Below are positions 39,030 through 48,070 of a stretch of 51,883 nt of DNA, piece after piece (positions within the stretch are counted from its first letter, which is position 1; each line of letters begins with the position of its first letter). The DNA lies in assembly GCA_000435195.1 (NCBI GenBank), contig FR880304.1, positions 29,610 to 81,492 of the forward strand. Reading direction: 5' to 3'. The notes under the pieces are model-generated. The model ran no database searches. It saw nothing but the letters and a program-made list of their open reading frames with translations, and had not been told where the DNA came from. A program made the position numbers and the translations under genes. This stretch comes from Clostridium sp. CAG:169 (GTDB lineage Bacteria; Bacillota; Clostridia; Oscillospirales; Ruminococcaceae).

Positions 39030-40222
39030 TAAATGGAAAGATTTCAGATGTATGCTCCAACGTTTATAGCGGGGGCACACCGAATAAAAAGCACGACGAG
39101 TATTATGTCGGAGGCAATATTCCGTGGCTTAATACCTCGGAAATAAAATTCAATCGGATAACCGCTACAGAAAAATTCATTACTGATGAAGGTTACTCGG
39201 CTTCTTCAGCAAAATGGGTTCCAGCGAATGCCGTTATTGTTGCAATGTATGGAGCAACAGCCGCAAGAGTTGCTATTTCAAAGATTCCCTTAACGACTAA
39301 TCAGGCCTGCTGTAATTTGATCATCGATGACAGTAAAGCCGATTATAGATATGTATACTATTGGCTATGTTCAAGATACACAGAATTAGCTTCACTCGCT
39401 AATGGAGGAGCACAGCAAAATCTAAATGCTGGCCAAATCAAGGATTTTCCTATTGCGCTTCCTCATATCGACGCACAAAAGAAAATTGCTGATTTATTGT
39501 CTGCATTTGATGACAAAATCGAGGTGAACAATGAAATAAACGAGAATTTACTTCAGCAGGCAAGCACTATTTTCAAGCATTGGTTTACCGATAATCCAAG
39601 TCTTGACACTTTGGAGCAGGTTCCCCTTGCAGATTTGTGTTTGGTTGTTACCAAAGGGACAACACCTACTACTCTTGGAAAACCGTTCGTCTCTGAAGGC
39701 ATTAACTTCATAAAGGCCGAGTCTATATTGGACAATCACGCTATCGATAAGAACAAGTTTGCGTTCATTGACAGTGAAACGAACGATTTGTTGAGGCGCT
39801 CAATAATCAGTTCAGGAGACATAGTATTCACTATTGCTGGTACTCTTGGACGTTTTGCTTTAATAGATGATAGTGTATTGCCTGCCAACACAAATCAGGC
39901 TGTCGCAATCATCCGTGCAAATAAGAGCAAAGTAACGCCTGAATACCTATACAGTTTCTTCTTGGGAAACTGGCATAACGACTACTATACAAAGCGTATT
40001 CAGCAAGCCGTTCAAGCAAATTTAAGCCTTGGAACCATAAAGTCATTACCTATTCCAATTCTCTCGGATAAAGCAATGCCAGAGTATCTTGGGATTATAA
40101 GCCCTATTATCACAATGACTAAGGCCAATGAGCTTGAAATAACAAGACTCCGAACAATGCGAGATGCCCTGCTACCACAGCTGATGTCTGGTCAACTTGA
40201 CGTTTCCGACCTTGACCTCTAA
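39026..40222 (+). CDS. hsdS: Type I restriction-modification specificity subunit
   Basis: 398 aa. Two target-recognition domains: the first begins ISDVCSNVYSGGTPNKK and ends in LPHIDAQKKIADLLSAFDDKIEVNNEINENL, the usual central helical spacer; the second begins PLADLCLVVTKGTTPTT and ends LEITRLRTMRDALLPQLMSGQLDVSDL. Both halves carry the NIPWLNTSEI/INFIKAESI type pattern. It defines a bipartite recognition site. Start at the ATG at 39026, coupled to DUF4357. No sign of an inverted duplicate hsdS for phase switching. Confidence 0.95.
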   Translation: MINGKISDVCSNVYSGGTPNKKHDEYYVGGNIPWLNTSEIKFNRITATEKFITDEGYSASSAKWVPANAVIVAMYGATAARVAISKIPLTTNQACCNLIIDDSKADYRYVYYWLCSRYTELASLANGGAQQNLNAGQIKDFPIALPHIDAQKKIADLLSAFDDKIEVNNEINENLLQQASTIFKHWFTDNPSLDTLEQVPLADLCLVVTKGTTPTTLGKPFVSEGINFIKAESILDNHAIDKNKFAFIDSETNDLLRRSIISSGDIVFTIAGTLGRFALIDDSVLPANTNQAVAIIRANKSKVTPEYLYSFFLGNWHNDYYTKRIQQAVQANLSLGTIKSLPIPILSDKAMPEYLGIISPIITMTKANELEITRLRTMRDALLPQLMSGQLDVSDLDL

Positions 40223-40323
40223 GCCGCTAAATTCTCGTTTGAACTGGAGCAACACAAACGTAATGAGCGAATTACCCGGAAAAGGGTATCATGATAGATA
40301 GTACATACAAAGGAGCGATTGAT

Positions 40324-43300
40324 ATGTCAGGATTTTATACGGAAGCTGACTATGAGAATTCCATCATAGAGCTATTCCAAGGAATGGGATACCGTCACGT
40401 TTACGGCCCTGATATTGAGAGGGATTTTAACAGCCCTCTATATGAAGATGAACTGACGGCTGCGTTGCATCGCCTGAATCCCTCTATGCCAGAGGATGCG
40501 ATCAGTGATGCCCTGTTCAAATTGAAAAATTTTGAGAATGCTGAACTGGTCCAGAAGAATGCTGTCTTCATGGATTATATTCAGCATGGCGTTGAAGTGC
40601 GCTATTTTGTTAAGGGCGAGGAGCGCTCCGGCCTCGTATACCTTGTTGACTATAAGAATCCTGACAATAACTCTTTTATCGTTGCAAACCAGTGGACCTT
40701 TATTGAAAACAGCAATAAACGTCCGGATGTCCTTCTCTTCTTGAATGGACTTCCAGTTGTTCTTGTAGAGCTAAAGTCTCCATCGCGGGAAGAGACAGAT
40801 GCTTCCGAAGCATACCTACAGATCAGAAACTATATGCAGGAGATTCCGTCGATGTTCATTTATAACTGCATTTGCGTTATGAGTGACCATCTAACCTCAA
40901 AGGCAGGAACGATTACTTCCGGCGAGGACCGCTTCATGGAGTGGAAAACCAAAGACGGAAGTTATGAAAATACTCAGTACGCACAGTTTGATACTTTCTT
41001 TGAGGGTATCTTTGCCCGTGAACGCTTGCTGGACATTATAAAGAACTTTATCTGCTTCTCCAACGAAGGATTAAAGCAGTTTAAAATACTGGCCGGATAC
41101 CATCAGTATTTCGCGGTCAATAAAGCAGTAGAGTCTACGAGACGCGCCACAGAGACCGACGGAAAAGGTGGTGTATTCTGGCACACACAAGGTAGCGGAA
41201 AATCTCTGTCAATGGTTTTTTATGCTCATCTGCTGCAGGAAGCGCTTGATAGCCCGACAATCGTGGTACTTACAGACCGAAACGATCTGGACGATCAGTT
41301 GTTTGGCCAGTTCGCAAAGTGTAAAGATTTTCTGCGTCAGGAGCCGTTGCATGCTGAGAGCCGGGAACATTTGAAGTCCTTGCTTGATGGCAGACAGGCA
41401 AACGGGATCATCTTCACCACAATGCAGAAATTTGAGGAATCCCACGAGCCTTTATCCGAGCGTAGGAACATTGTTGTCATGGCAGACGAAGCGCATCGTG
41501 GGCAGTATGGTCTGAAAGAAAAGGTCGATGCGGAGACCGGTAAAATTAAGATCGGCACCGCGCGAATCATCCGTAACAGCTTACCGAATGCTACATACAT
41601 AGGCTTCACCGGTACACCTATTTCCATGAAAGATAGAAGCACCCGTGAAGTCTTCGGAGATTACATTGACGTTTACGATATGACTCAGGCTGTCGAGGAC
41701 GGCGCTACCCGTCCGGTTTATTATGAGAGCCGCGTTATTAAACTAAAGCTGGATGAAGCGACGCTTCGCCTGATTGATACCGAGTACGATATTATGGCAA
41801 ATAACGCCGATCCAGATGTAATAGCCAAGAGCAAACGTGAGCTTGGCCAGATGGATGCCATCCTCGGCAACGATCAGACAATCGCTTCACTGGTAGATGA
41901 TATTCTCGATCACTATGAGAACTATCGTGCAAACCTGCTCACCGGCAAGGCGATGATCGTTGCTTATTCCCGCGCCATTGCTATGAAGATCTATGACCGT
42001 ATCATGCAGCTCAGACCTTCATGGACGGAGAAGGTCGCTGTTGTTATGACAGAAAGCAATAAGGACCCGGAGGAGTGGCGTGCCGTTATCGGAAACAAGC
42101 GTCACAAGGATGAGCTGGCGAAAAAGTTTAAAGACAACGATAGCCCTCTTAAGATTGCGATTGTAGTAGACATGTGGCTGACGGGCTTTGATGTACCTTC
42201 ACTGGCCACGATGTATGTTTATAAGCCAATGCAGGGGTACAACCTTATGCAGGCGATTGCACGTGTAAACCGTGTATTTGGAGATAAAGAAGGCGGACTG
42301 GTTGTAGATTATGTCGGCATCGCAGCTGCGCTTAAGGAAGCGATGAACGATTATACCTCCCGTGATAAGAAGAACTACGGTGATACCGATGTTGCAAAGG
42401 TGGCCTATCCGAAGTTCTTGGAGAAGCTCTCCATCTGCCGCGATATTTTCCACGGGTACGATTATTCTAAATTTACTACCGGAACTGACCTTGAGCGATC
42501 AAGGGCTATCAGTGGCGCAGTTAACTTTATTGTTGCCGTTGATAAAGAACGTGAGCGTGAAGATTTCCTGAAGGAAGCCCTTATGCTCCGTCAGGCGCTG
42601 TCGCTCTGCTCATCGTTAGTAGAGGAAAGTCTCCGAATTGAAGCTGCATTCTTTGAATCGGTCCGTGTGCTTGTTATGCGCCTTATGAATCAGGGCGAGG
42701 GAAAGAAAATCTCCCTGCCGGAAATGAATGCGAGAATAAACGCGCTCCTCAGCCAGAGCGTGAAGAGCGAAGGCGTCATCAATCTCTTTTCGGACGTGTC
42801 GGAGGAGTTCTCTCTGTTTGATCCGAAGTTCCTTGAGGAAATCTCCAAGATGAAGGAGAAAAACCTCGCGGTTGAATTGCTGAAGAAGTTGATAGCCGAG
42901 CAGGTGCAGATTTACCGTCGTACCAATGTAGTCAAGTCTGAGAAATTCAGCGAGATCATCCAAAGCGCCATGAACCGTTATCTGAACGGTATGCTTACAA
43001 ATGAGGAAGTCATTCAAGAGCTCCTTAATCTGGCAAAGCAGATTGCTGCAGCACAGAAAGAAGGTGACCAGCTTGGCCTAACAGCGGATGAGCTGGGATT
43101 CTATGATGCCTTAACAAAGCCGCAGGCGATTAAGGACTTCTATGAGAATGAAGAACTGATTGCCATCACAAAAGAGCTGGCGGATACGCTTCGTAAGAAT
43201 CGCACGATTGATTGGCAGAAACGCGACTCCGCCAGAGCAAAAATGCGGATGATGATTAAGAAGCTCCTGAAGAAACATCGCTACCCACCTGAAGGCATGG

Positions 43301-43458
43301 ACGACGCAGTCCAGACCGTTATGACACAGTGTGAGCTGTGGACGGATAACGCAGATATGGAACAGCGCGAACATAAGGCGGTTAATTATTCCTTTCGCCA
43401 TGAACAGAATTTGAGTATGGTTGCTGAAGAACCTGCGCCATATGGAAAGAAAGATTGA
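40324..43458 (+). CDS. hsdR: Type I restriction subunit (helicase-nuclease)
   Basis: 1044 aa from the ATG at 40324, chosen for AAAGGAGCGATTGAT; an upstream ATG in frame lacks such a site. N-terminal PD-(D/E)XK nuclease: RPDVLLFLNGLPVVLVELKSPS. Motor: Walker A FWHTQGSGKSLSMV, DEAH-type VVMADEAHRGQYG, FTGTPISMKD, and VDMWLTGFDVPSLATMYVYKP with QAIARVNRVF. The C-terminal helical part binds the M2S complex. Length is normal and the frame intact, so the restriction system looks functional. About 100 bases without evident function separate it from hsdS. Confidence 0.97.
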   Translation: MSGFYTEADYENSIIELFQGMGYRHVYGPDIERDFNSPLYEDELTAALHRLNPSMPEDAISDALFKLKNFENAELVQKNAVFMDYIQHGVEVRYFVKGEERSGLVYLVDYKNPDNNSFIVANQWTFIENSNKRPDVLLFLNGLPVVLVELKSPSREETDASEAYLQIRNYMQEIPSMFIYNCICVMSDHLTSKAGTITSGEDRFMEWKTKDGSYENTQYAQFDTFFEGIFARERLLDIIKNFICFSNEGLKQFKILAGYHQYFAVNKAVESTRRATETDGKGGVFWHTQGSGKSLSMVFYAHLLQEALDSPTIVVLTDRNDLDDQLFGQFAKCKDFLRQEPLHAESREHLKSLLDGRQANGIIFTTMQKFEESHEPLSERRNIVVMADEAHRGQYGLKEKVDAETGKIKIGTARIIRNSLPNATYIGFTGTPISMKDRSTREVFGDYIDVYDMTQAVEDGATRPVYYESRVIKLKLDEATLRLIDTEYDIMANNADPDVIAKSKRELGQMDAILGNDQTIASLVDDILDHYENYRANLLTGKAMIVAYSRAIAMKIYDRIMQLRPSWTEKVAVVMTESNKDPEEWRAVIGNKRHKDELAKKFKDNDSPLKIAIVVDMWLTGFDVPSLATMYVYKPMQGYNLMQAIARVNRVFGDKEGGLVVDYVGIAAALKEAMNDYTSRDKKNYGDTDVAKVAYPKFLEKLSICRDIFHGYDYSKFTTGTDLERSRAISGAVNFIVAVDKEREREDFLKEALMLRQALSLCSSLVEESLRIEAAFFESVRVLVMRLMNQGEGKKISLPEMNARINALLSQSVKSEGVINLFSDVSEEFSLFDPKFLEEISKMKEKNLAVELLKKLIAEQVQIYRRTNVVKSEKFSEIIQSAMNRYLNGMLTNEEVIQELLNLAKQIAAAQKEGDQLGLTADELGFYDALTKPQAIKDFYENEELIAITKELADTLRKNRTIDWQKRDSARAKMRMMIKKLLKKHRYPPEGMDDAVQTVMTQCELWTDNADMEQREHKAVNYSFRHEQNLSMVAEEPAPYGKKD

Positions 43459-43474
43459 TTCTTGGAGGTAGAAT

Positions 43475-45544
43475 ATGGACGCACGTAAAGGTAACATCTA
43501 CGAGATATTAAACGGAAACAAGCAGTTTCTGATTCCGGTTTATCAGCGGTATTACAGCTGGGATATCGAACAATGTAAACGCTTGTGGAATGACATCGTT
43601 GAGATGCAGAAAAAGGGCAAAGTGGGCCATTTTGTAGGTTCCATCGTGAATATTGCGGAACAAGCAATGCCGACCGGTGTCCAGAAATATATGATTATAG
43701 ACGGCCAGCAGCGAATGACCACGTTGTCATTACTCCTGCTTGCCCTGCGTGACTACGCAATCAATAATCCGGAAGACACCACCATCAATGCCCGACGCAT
43801 TGATAATATGCTTTTGAAAAATGAGTACGAAAGCGGCGATGAACGCTATAAACTGCTTCTGACGGAAACTGACCGGGATATCCTGATGCGGCTTGTGGAA
43901 GAAAAGCCTATTCCGGATGACACTCGCTCAAAGCTGCTGGACAACTATAAATTCTTTGCCGGAAAGATTGCGGATAAAGAATTACAGCCTGCTGAGGTAT
44001 ACGAATCCATAGGCAAGCTGCAGATCGTAAATATAACGCTGGATCGATCTGTGGATGATGCGCAGGCTATTTTTGAGAGCCTGAATTCCACAGGTAAAGA
44101 ACTGTCTGAATCCGATTTGATTCGGAACTATGTTCTTATGGGTCTGGAGCCTACTGAGCAGACATATGTTTATGAGCACCTCTGGCGTCCGATGGAATTG
44201 CTGTTCGTTTATGAGACGCAAGACTCCGTTATGGACAGATTCTTCAGAGATTATCTGACCATGAAGATTACACGCATTCCGAAGCAGGATCGTGTATATG
44301 AGGAATTCAAGCTCTACCACCTGAACTGCGAATTTAGCACTATCAGGGAGCTATGTCAGGACCTGCTCACTTATGCTAAATACTATACGGATATGGTATT
44401 CAAGCGGAGCAGCAATCCAGCACTCAAGTCTCTTTACGAAGATATCAACGATCTGCGAATGGAGGTATCTTATCCATTCCTACTTAAAGTACATAATGAT
44501 TATGCCGAGGGTATCATTTCTGAGGATGACCTGAAGTTGATCATCAGACTGTGTATCAGCTATGTTTTCCGTCGCAGCATCTGTGATATACCGACGAATT
44601 CTCTGAACAAGACTTTTGCAACGCTGAGGAATGAAATCAGACAGGATGATTACGTCAATTCCATTAAGGCCTTCTTTGTCATGCGTGACGATTACAAAGA
44701 GTTTCCGAACGATGATAAGTTCACGGCTGCCTTTGTGTCGAGAGATATTTACACTATGCGCTCACGCAACTTCATCCTTAGCCATCTTGAGAACTATGGC
44801 AACAAGGCACCGATCATCATTGAGAATTATACGATTGAGCATATTATGCCTCAGAATAGTAGCTTGAGCCCGGAGTGGCAGCAGATGCTTGGAGTGAACT
44901 GGCGCGAGGTGCAAAAGACCTATCTGCACACCATTGGAAACTTAACGCTTACAGCATACAATTCTGAAATGAGCGACCATCCATTTATGGTCAAAATGGA
45001 TATGGAGGGTGGCTTTAAAGAGAGCGCACTCCGTTTGAATGCTTATGTTGTAAAGCTCACAGAATGGAATGAGCAGAGAATAAAAGAAAGGGCTTCATTG
45101 CTGGCGGATAAAGCTAAACAGATCTGGGCTTTCCCGGATATGACTGCTGCGGAGCTGGCTCCTTATCAGACGGTGGAGAAACCGGCAGAACGCTACAGCC
45201 TCGAAACCTATGATACAAATGTTTTCACAAAGACTCTGTTTGAAGTTCTGGACCGCCGAATCCAGAATCTCTCTCCCGATGTAAAGCGCGAGTTCAAAAA
45301 GTTGTATGTGGCCTATAAACTGGATACCAATTTCGTAGATATTGTGTTCCAGAAACAGAGACTTCGTATTTCAGTAAATATGAAGTTCTCAGAAGTGATT
45401 GATCCGAATGGAATCTGCCGAGATATAACCGGTCTTGGCAGATGGGGCAACGGTGATGTTGAACTTTACATGGAGCATACATCAGACGTTGATCAGATCA
45501 TGGAGATCGTGGAGCAGTCTTACCGGATTCAGGCTGATGAATGA
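43475..45544 (+). CDS. DUF262/DUF1524 (GmrSD-like) nuclease with DUF5655 C-terminus
   Basis: 689 aa. The N-terminal DUF262 domain shows IPVYQRYYSW, with the ParB-like YMIIDGQQRMTTLSLL (DGQQR, about 75-79). About 455-505 is a DUF1524 HNH nuclease: NYTIEHIMPQNSSLSPEW and HTIGNLTLTAYNSEMSDHPF. The C-terminus (DRRIQNLSPDVKREFKKLYVAYK onwards) fits DUF5655. Such proteins (GmrSD, BrxU) are type IV, modification-dependent restriction enzymes using NTP. GGAGGTAGAAT precedes the ATG. It starts 16 bases after hsdR, so probably the same transcript. Confidence 0.9.
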   Translation: MDARKGNIYEILNGNKQFLIPVYQRYYSWDIEQCKRLWNDIVEMQKKGKVGHFVGSIVNIAEQAMPTGVQKYMIIDGQQRMTTLSLLLLALRDYAINNPEDTTINARRIDNMLLKNEYESGDERYKLLLTETDRDILMRLVEEKPIPDDTRSKLLDNYKFFAGKIADKELQPAEVYESIGKLQIVNITLDRSVDDAQAIFESLNSTGKELSESDLIRNYVLMGLEPTEQTYVYEHLWRPMELLFVYETQDSVMDRFFRDYLTMKITRIPKQDRVYEEFKLYHLNCEFSTIRELCQDLLTYAKYYTDMVFKRSSNPALKSLYEDINDLRMEVSYPFLLKVHNDYAEGIISEDDLKLIIRLCISYVFRRSICDIPTNSLNKTFATLRNEIRQDDYVNSIKAFFVMRDDYKEFPNDDKFTAAFVSRDIYTMRSRNFILSHLENYGNKAPIIIENYTIEHIMPQNSSLSPEWQQMLGVNWREVQKTYLHTIGNLTLTAYNSEMSDHPFMVKMDMEGGFKESALRLNAYVVKLTEWNEQRIKERASLLADKAKQIWAFPDMTAAELAPYQTVEKPAERYSLETYDTNVFTKTLFEVLDRRIQNLSPDVKREFKKLYVAYKLDTNFVDIVFQKQRLRISVNMKFSEVIDPNGICRDITGLGRWGNGDVELYMEHTSDVDQIMEIVEQSYRIQADE

Positions 45545-45584
45545 CGAAGCAATTCAACTTGATTAACACAAACGAGGGAAATGC

Positions 45585-46937
45585 ATGGTTTATAATACGT
45601 TCATAAAATGTCAGGTTTGCGGAAGTATTACCAGAGTCCGATTACAGGTTGGATGGCAAGAAGAACATCCTATTGTTGTGGCTTGCGGTAAATGTGGTAC
45701 TTCCTTATCTGGCAGCGTTAAGATAGGACAAAACCGACCGGGGCTAAAGTTTTCTTTTGACAATGCGGATGAAATCCCGGATGCTGAAGCTGATTACATG
45801 GTTGAATGCTCTGGTGAATTTCCGACCGTGAAACAAGGCAAAGCAGCGGAGTTGGAAGAAGTCGTCATTACGCCGTTTATCCGCTATATGAATCGTATGA
45901 AGACGGATGATTCATATGAGCAGTTCGGAAAAGCGGTATCACAGCTTAATGCAACAGAAAAGAAATGGAAGAGCTATAAAAGAATCATTGACCTCTTCAG
46001 AAATAATAGTGAATACCTTGTTCAGGAGATACAAAAGGAATTCTCCGGACAATACTTTCAGTGCAGAGATGAGTCTGAGGTATTGAGAGCTATTCATATG
46101 ATTGAGGTTCATGGGTTTTATTCTGCACTCAAAAAAGACATCTTGGATAATCTCTCTTTTAGTGCAGGAATTATGAAACTGGACTCTGTTCAGCTGAAGA
46201 GCTTAGTAGACTTCTTAAATTCACATGATGGTTATCATCTTGAGGAGCTACAGGATTTGATATATAAGGTCTATGATGATTTTATAAAAATATACCAGCG
46301 CCTTATTCCAGCTCTTGCATTACAGTATTGCAAAGAGGATGCTTTTGATCTTGAAGTTGAAGGTTCGACAACGAGTAGCTTTGATAGTGTAAAGCAGTTT
46401 TATTTGAATGTTTATGAAGCCCTTGGGAATCTGCTCGTTATCCCGGTCGCTCTTAATAACATAAAATACAGGGCTGATGTGAATTCGATGAATCCATTGG
46501 AAAAGAATGTGTCTTCATTGGAGGATTTTATAAAGCTCACAAAGGCATCAAGGTACCATTTCTGCTTGAACACAGAAGTCTACACCAATTTCTTGGATGT
46601 TGTAGTAAATGCAAAACTGAGAAATGCGATTGGACATAATGATGTTGAATATGACGCAGTCAGTCAGGTTATTACTTACATTCCGAATCCGAAAGACAGA
46701 ACCATAAAGAAAACGGAATACCTTCTCGAATTTGAAAATGAAGCGATGCACATGTTTCAGGCATTATTGGGTGTTTCAGAATACCTGTATCGCCTGAGAG
46801 AACTTTCACTTATGTATGACGGTAAAATACCACTTATGGTTAAGGAAAGAGCAAACTGGCCGAAAAAGATAGGCCGTAATGATCCGTGTCCATGTGGAAG
46901 CGGTAAAAAATACAAATTCTGTCATGGGAAGAATTAG
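45585..46937 (+). CDS. Zinc-ribbon/HEPN-like/SEC-C protein, candidate RNase effector
   Basis: 450 aa. Residues 9-37 form a zinc ribbon (C9xxC12, C34xxC37). The long helical middle contains LRNAIGHNDVEYD, in which R346-N347-A-I-G-H351 is an exact RNx3H HEPN ribonuclease-type motif, with helical context before it (YTNFLDVVVNAKL). Residues 429-449 are a SEC-C metal site: GRNDPCPCGSGKKYKFCHG (C435, C437, C446, H447). HEPN RNases are common abortive-infection effectors, and this gene ends the type I/DUF262 series. The function is inferred; HEPN assignment should be tested by structure. GAGGGAAATGC precedes the ATG. Confidence 0.75.
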   Translation: MVYNTFIKCQVCGSITRVRLQVGWQEEHPIVVACGKCGTSLSGSVKIGQNRPGLKFSFDNADEIPDAEADYMVECSGEFPTVKQGKAAELEEVVITPFIRYMNRMKTDDSYEQFGKAVSQLNATEKKWKSYKRIIDLFRNNSEYLVQEIQKEFSGQYFQCRDESEVLRAIHMIEVHGFYSALKKDILDNLSFSAGIMKLDSVQLKSLVDFLNSHDGYHLEELQDLIYKVYDDFIKIYQRLIPALALQYCKEDAFDLEVEGSTTSSFDSVKQFYLNVYEALGNLLVIPVALNNIKYRADVNSMNPLEKNVSSLEDFIKLTKASRYHFCLNTEVYTNFLDVVVNAKLRNAIGHNDVEYDAVSQVITYIPNPKDRTIKKTEYLLEFENEAMHMFQALLGVSEYLYRLRELSLMYDGKIPLMVKERANWPKKIGRNDPCPCGSGKKYKFCHGKN

Positions 46938-47245
46938 GGTTGAGGCGATGGGATTTCAGACTTGTTCCCTCAGAGCGAAGTCTTGAAGCGGTCGGCAAAT
47001 CTGTGGATTTGCATATTATAGGTAGGAGCAAGGCCTTTGACCTGTTTCCGAGAACGTACAAGGGTAAAAATCGGTGTGTTTTATGAAAAAAACACGCTTT
47101 GATAAATTCCCGCGAACGAACGCGAATTTGGCTACACACTTGACATCAAGATGAAGCAATCGAGCCATGTCGAGACGGTTGTTCTTTTATACAAATAGAG
47201 GGGACAGTAATACAGCGTAAAACAGAAAGGGTTAAGTGGTAATAC
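46938..47245 (+). other. Intergenic region of 308 bases
   Basis: No convincing gene. It is more A+T-rich than the phage body. It contains a small palindromic stretch GTGTTTTatg/AAAAAAACAC and an AAATC/GATTT pair, but no clear terminator after the SEC-C gene and no promoter with good spacing for the next gene. A TTGACA at about 47140 lacks a matching -10 box. Composition differs from the flanks and suggests a junction between acquired segments. Confidence 0.5.
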
Positions 47246-48010
47246 ATGTTTGAACCTGGTTTGGAAATTGGTCAAATTCTGAAGAATACTGATATAATGG
47301 AGATATTTAAATGTGGAAATATGGGTGGTATGCGCCGCTCTAAAGCAACGAATAGCTTGGTTATTATTTCCGATTATACGAAAGGAATTTATCACGATAA
47401 ATGGATCGGTGGCGTACTTCATTACACTGGTATGGGGAAAAAAGGTGACCAAGATATTAATTGGGCTCAGAACGCGACTTTGGCCTCTTGTGGCAAAAAT
47501 GGCATTGATGTCCATCTGTTTGAGGTTATGAATAGGGGAGAATATATCTACTGTGGAAGAATTGAACTTGTAGATAAACCGTATACAGATATTCAACCAG
47601 ACGAAGACGGAATGGATAGAAAAGTCTGGATGTTTCCTATTCGCCCTGTGCCGGACAACGACGTTGAAAAGCCGAATATGTTTGTGTTTAAGGACATGGA
47701 TGATTACAAGGCGTACGGAAAAAATATTGATGAAGAATACAGAAGGATGCTTGCAGGACGCAAGAAATCTAAAAACAGAGAAATAAAGAAAACAGTGCCT
47801 GTGATTCCAACTACTTCAAATGGACTACTAATACACGTTGTCGAAATCCCTGCAGAGATAGTGGGGCAAAAAGTAAAGCATAAACTCTATGGAGAAGGAA
47901 CGATTAGTAGTATTGATGGAGCCAGCATTGTTGTTTTATTTGATTCTGTAGGGGAAAAGAAGTTGGGTTATGATATTTGCATAAAAAATAGATTGATTGA
48001 AATGATTTAA
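47246..48010 (+). CDS. ScoMcrA-like SRA-domain protein with Tudor-like C-terminus
   Basis: 254 aa. Residues about 1-140 match the SRA-like module of ScoMcrA-type restriction enzymes: FKCGNMGGMRRSKATNSLVIISDYTKG, IGGVLHYTGMGKKGDQDI, AQNATLA and DVHLFEVMNRGEYIYCG. This fold reads modified cytosine by base flipping. Residues about 205-245 (VGQKVKHKLYGEGTISSID, IVVLFDSVGEKKL) look like a Tudor/SH3 barrel such as the PcrA/UvrD tail. No nuclease motif is present, in contrast with full enzymes that carry HNH. The ribosome site is weak; the start is supported by family alignment. Ends with a strong terminator. Confidence 0.8.
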   Translation: MFEPGLEIGQILKNTDIMEIFKCGNMGGMRRSKATNSLVIISDYTKGIYHDKWIGGVLHYTGMGKKGDQDINWAQNATLASCGKNGIDVHLFEVMNRGEYIYCGRIELVDKPYTDIQPDEDGMDRKVWMFPIRPVPDNDVEKPNMFVFKDMDDYKAYGKNIDEEYRRMLAGRKKSKNREIKKTVPVIPTTSNGLLIHVVEIPAEIVGQKVKHKLYGEGTISSIDGASIVVLFDSVGEKKLGYDICIKNRLIEMI

Positions 48011-48031
48011 CCCAGGAAAACTAAACCACCC

Positions 48032-48060
48032 CACCTGCCGACAGGCAGGTGTTTTGTTGT
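48032..48060 (+). terminator. Intrinsic terminator at the end of the accessory region
   Basis: CACCTGCC-GACA-GGCAGGTG, a perfect 8-bp GC-rich stem, followed by TTTTGTTGT on the plus strand. It lies 22 bases after the SRA-like gene stop and just before the convergent ABC permease gene. Confidence 0.88.
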
Positions 48061-48070
48061 GGATTAAAAA

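Noticed and set aside
39026..40222. Phase-variable hsdS with inverted repeats
   Set aside because: Only one hsdS gene is present, and no second partial copy or invertase gene was seen nearby.
47132..47596. Minus-strand open frame of 154 codons
   Set aside because: Opposite the SRA-like gene, which matches a known family; residues look random.
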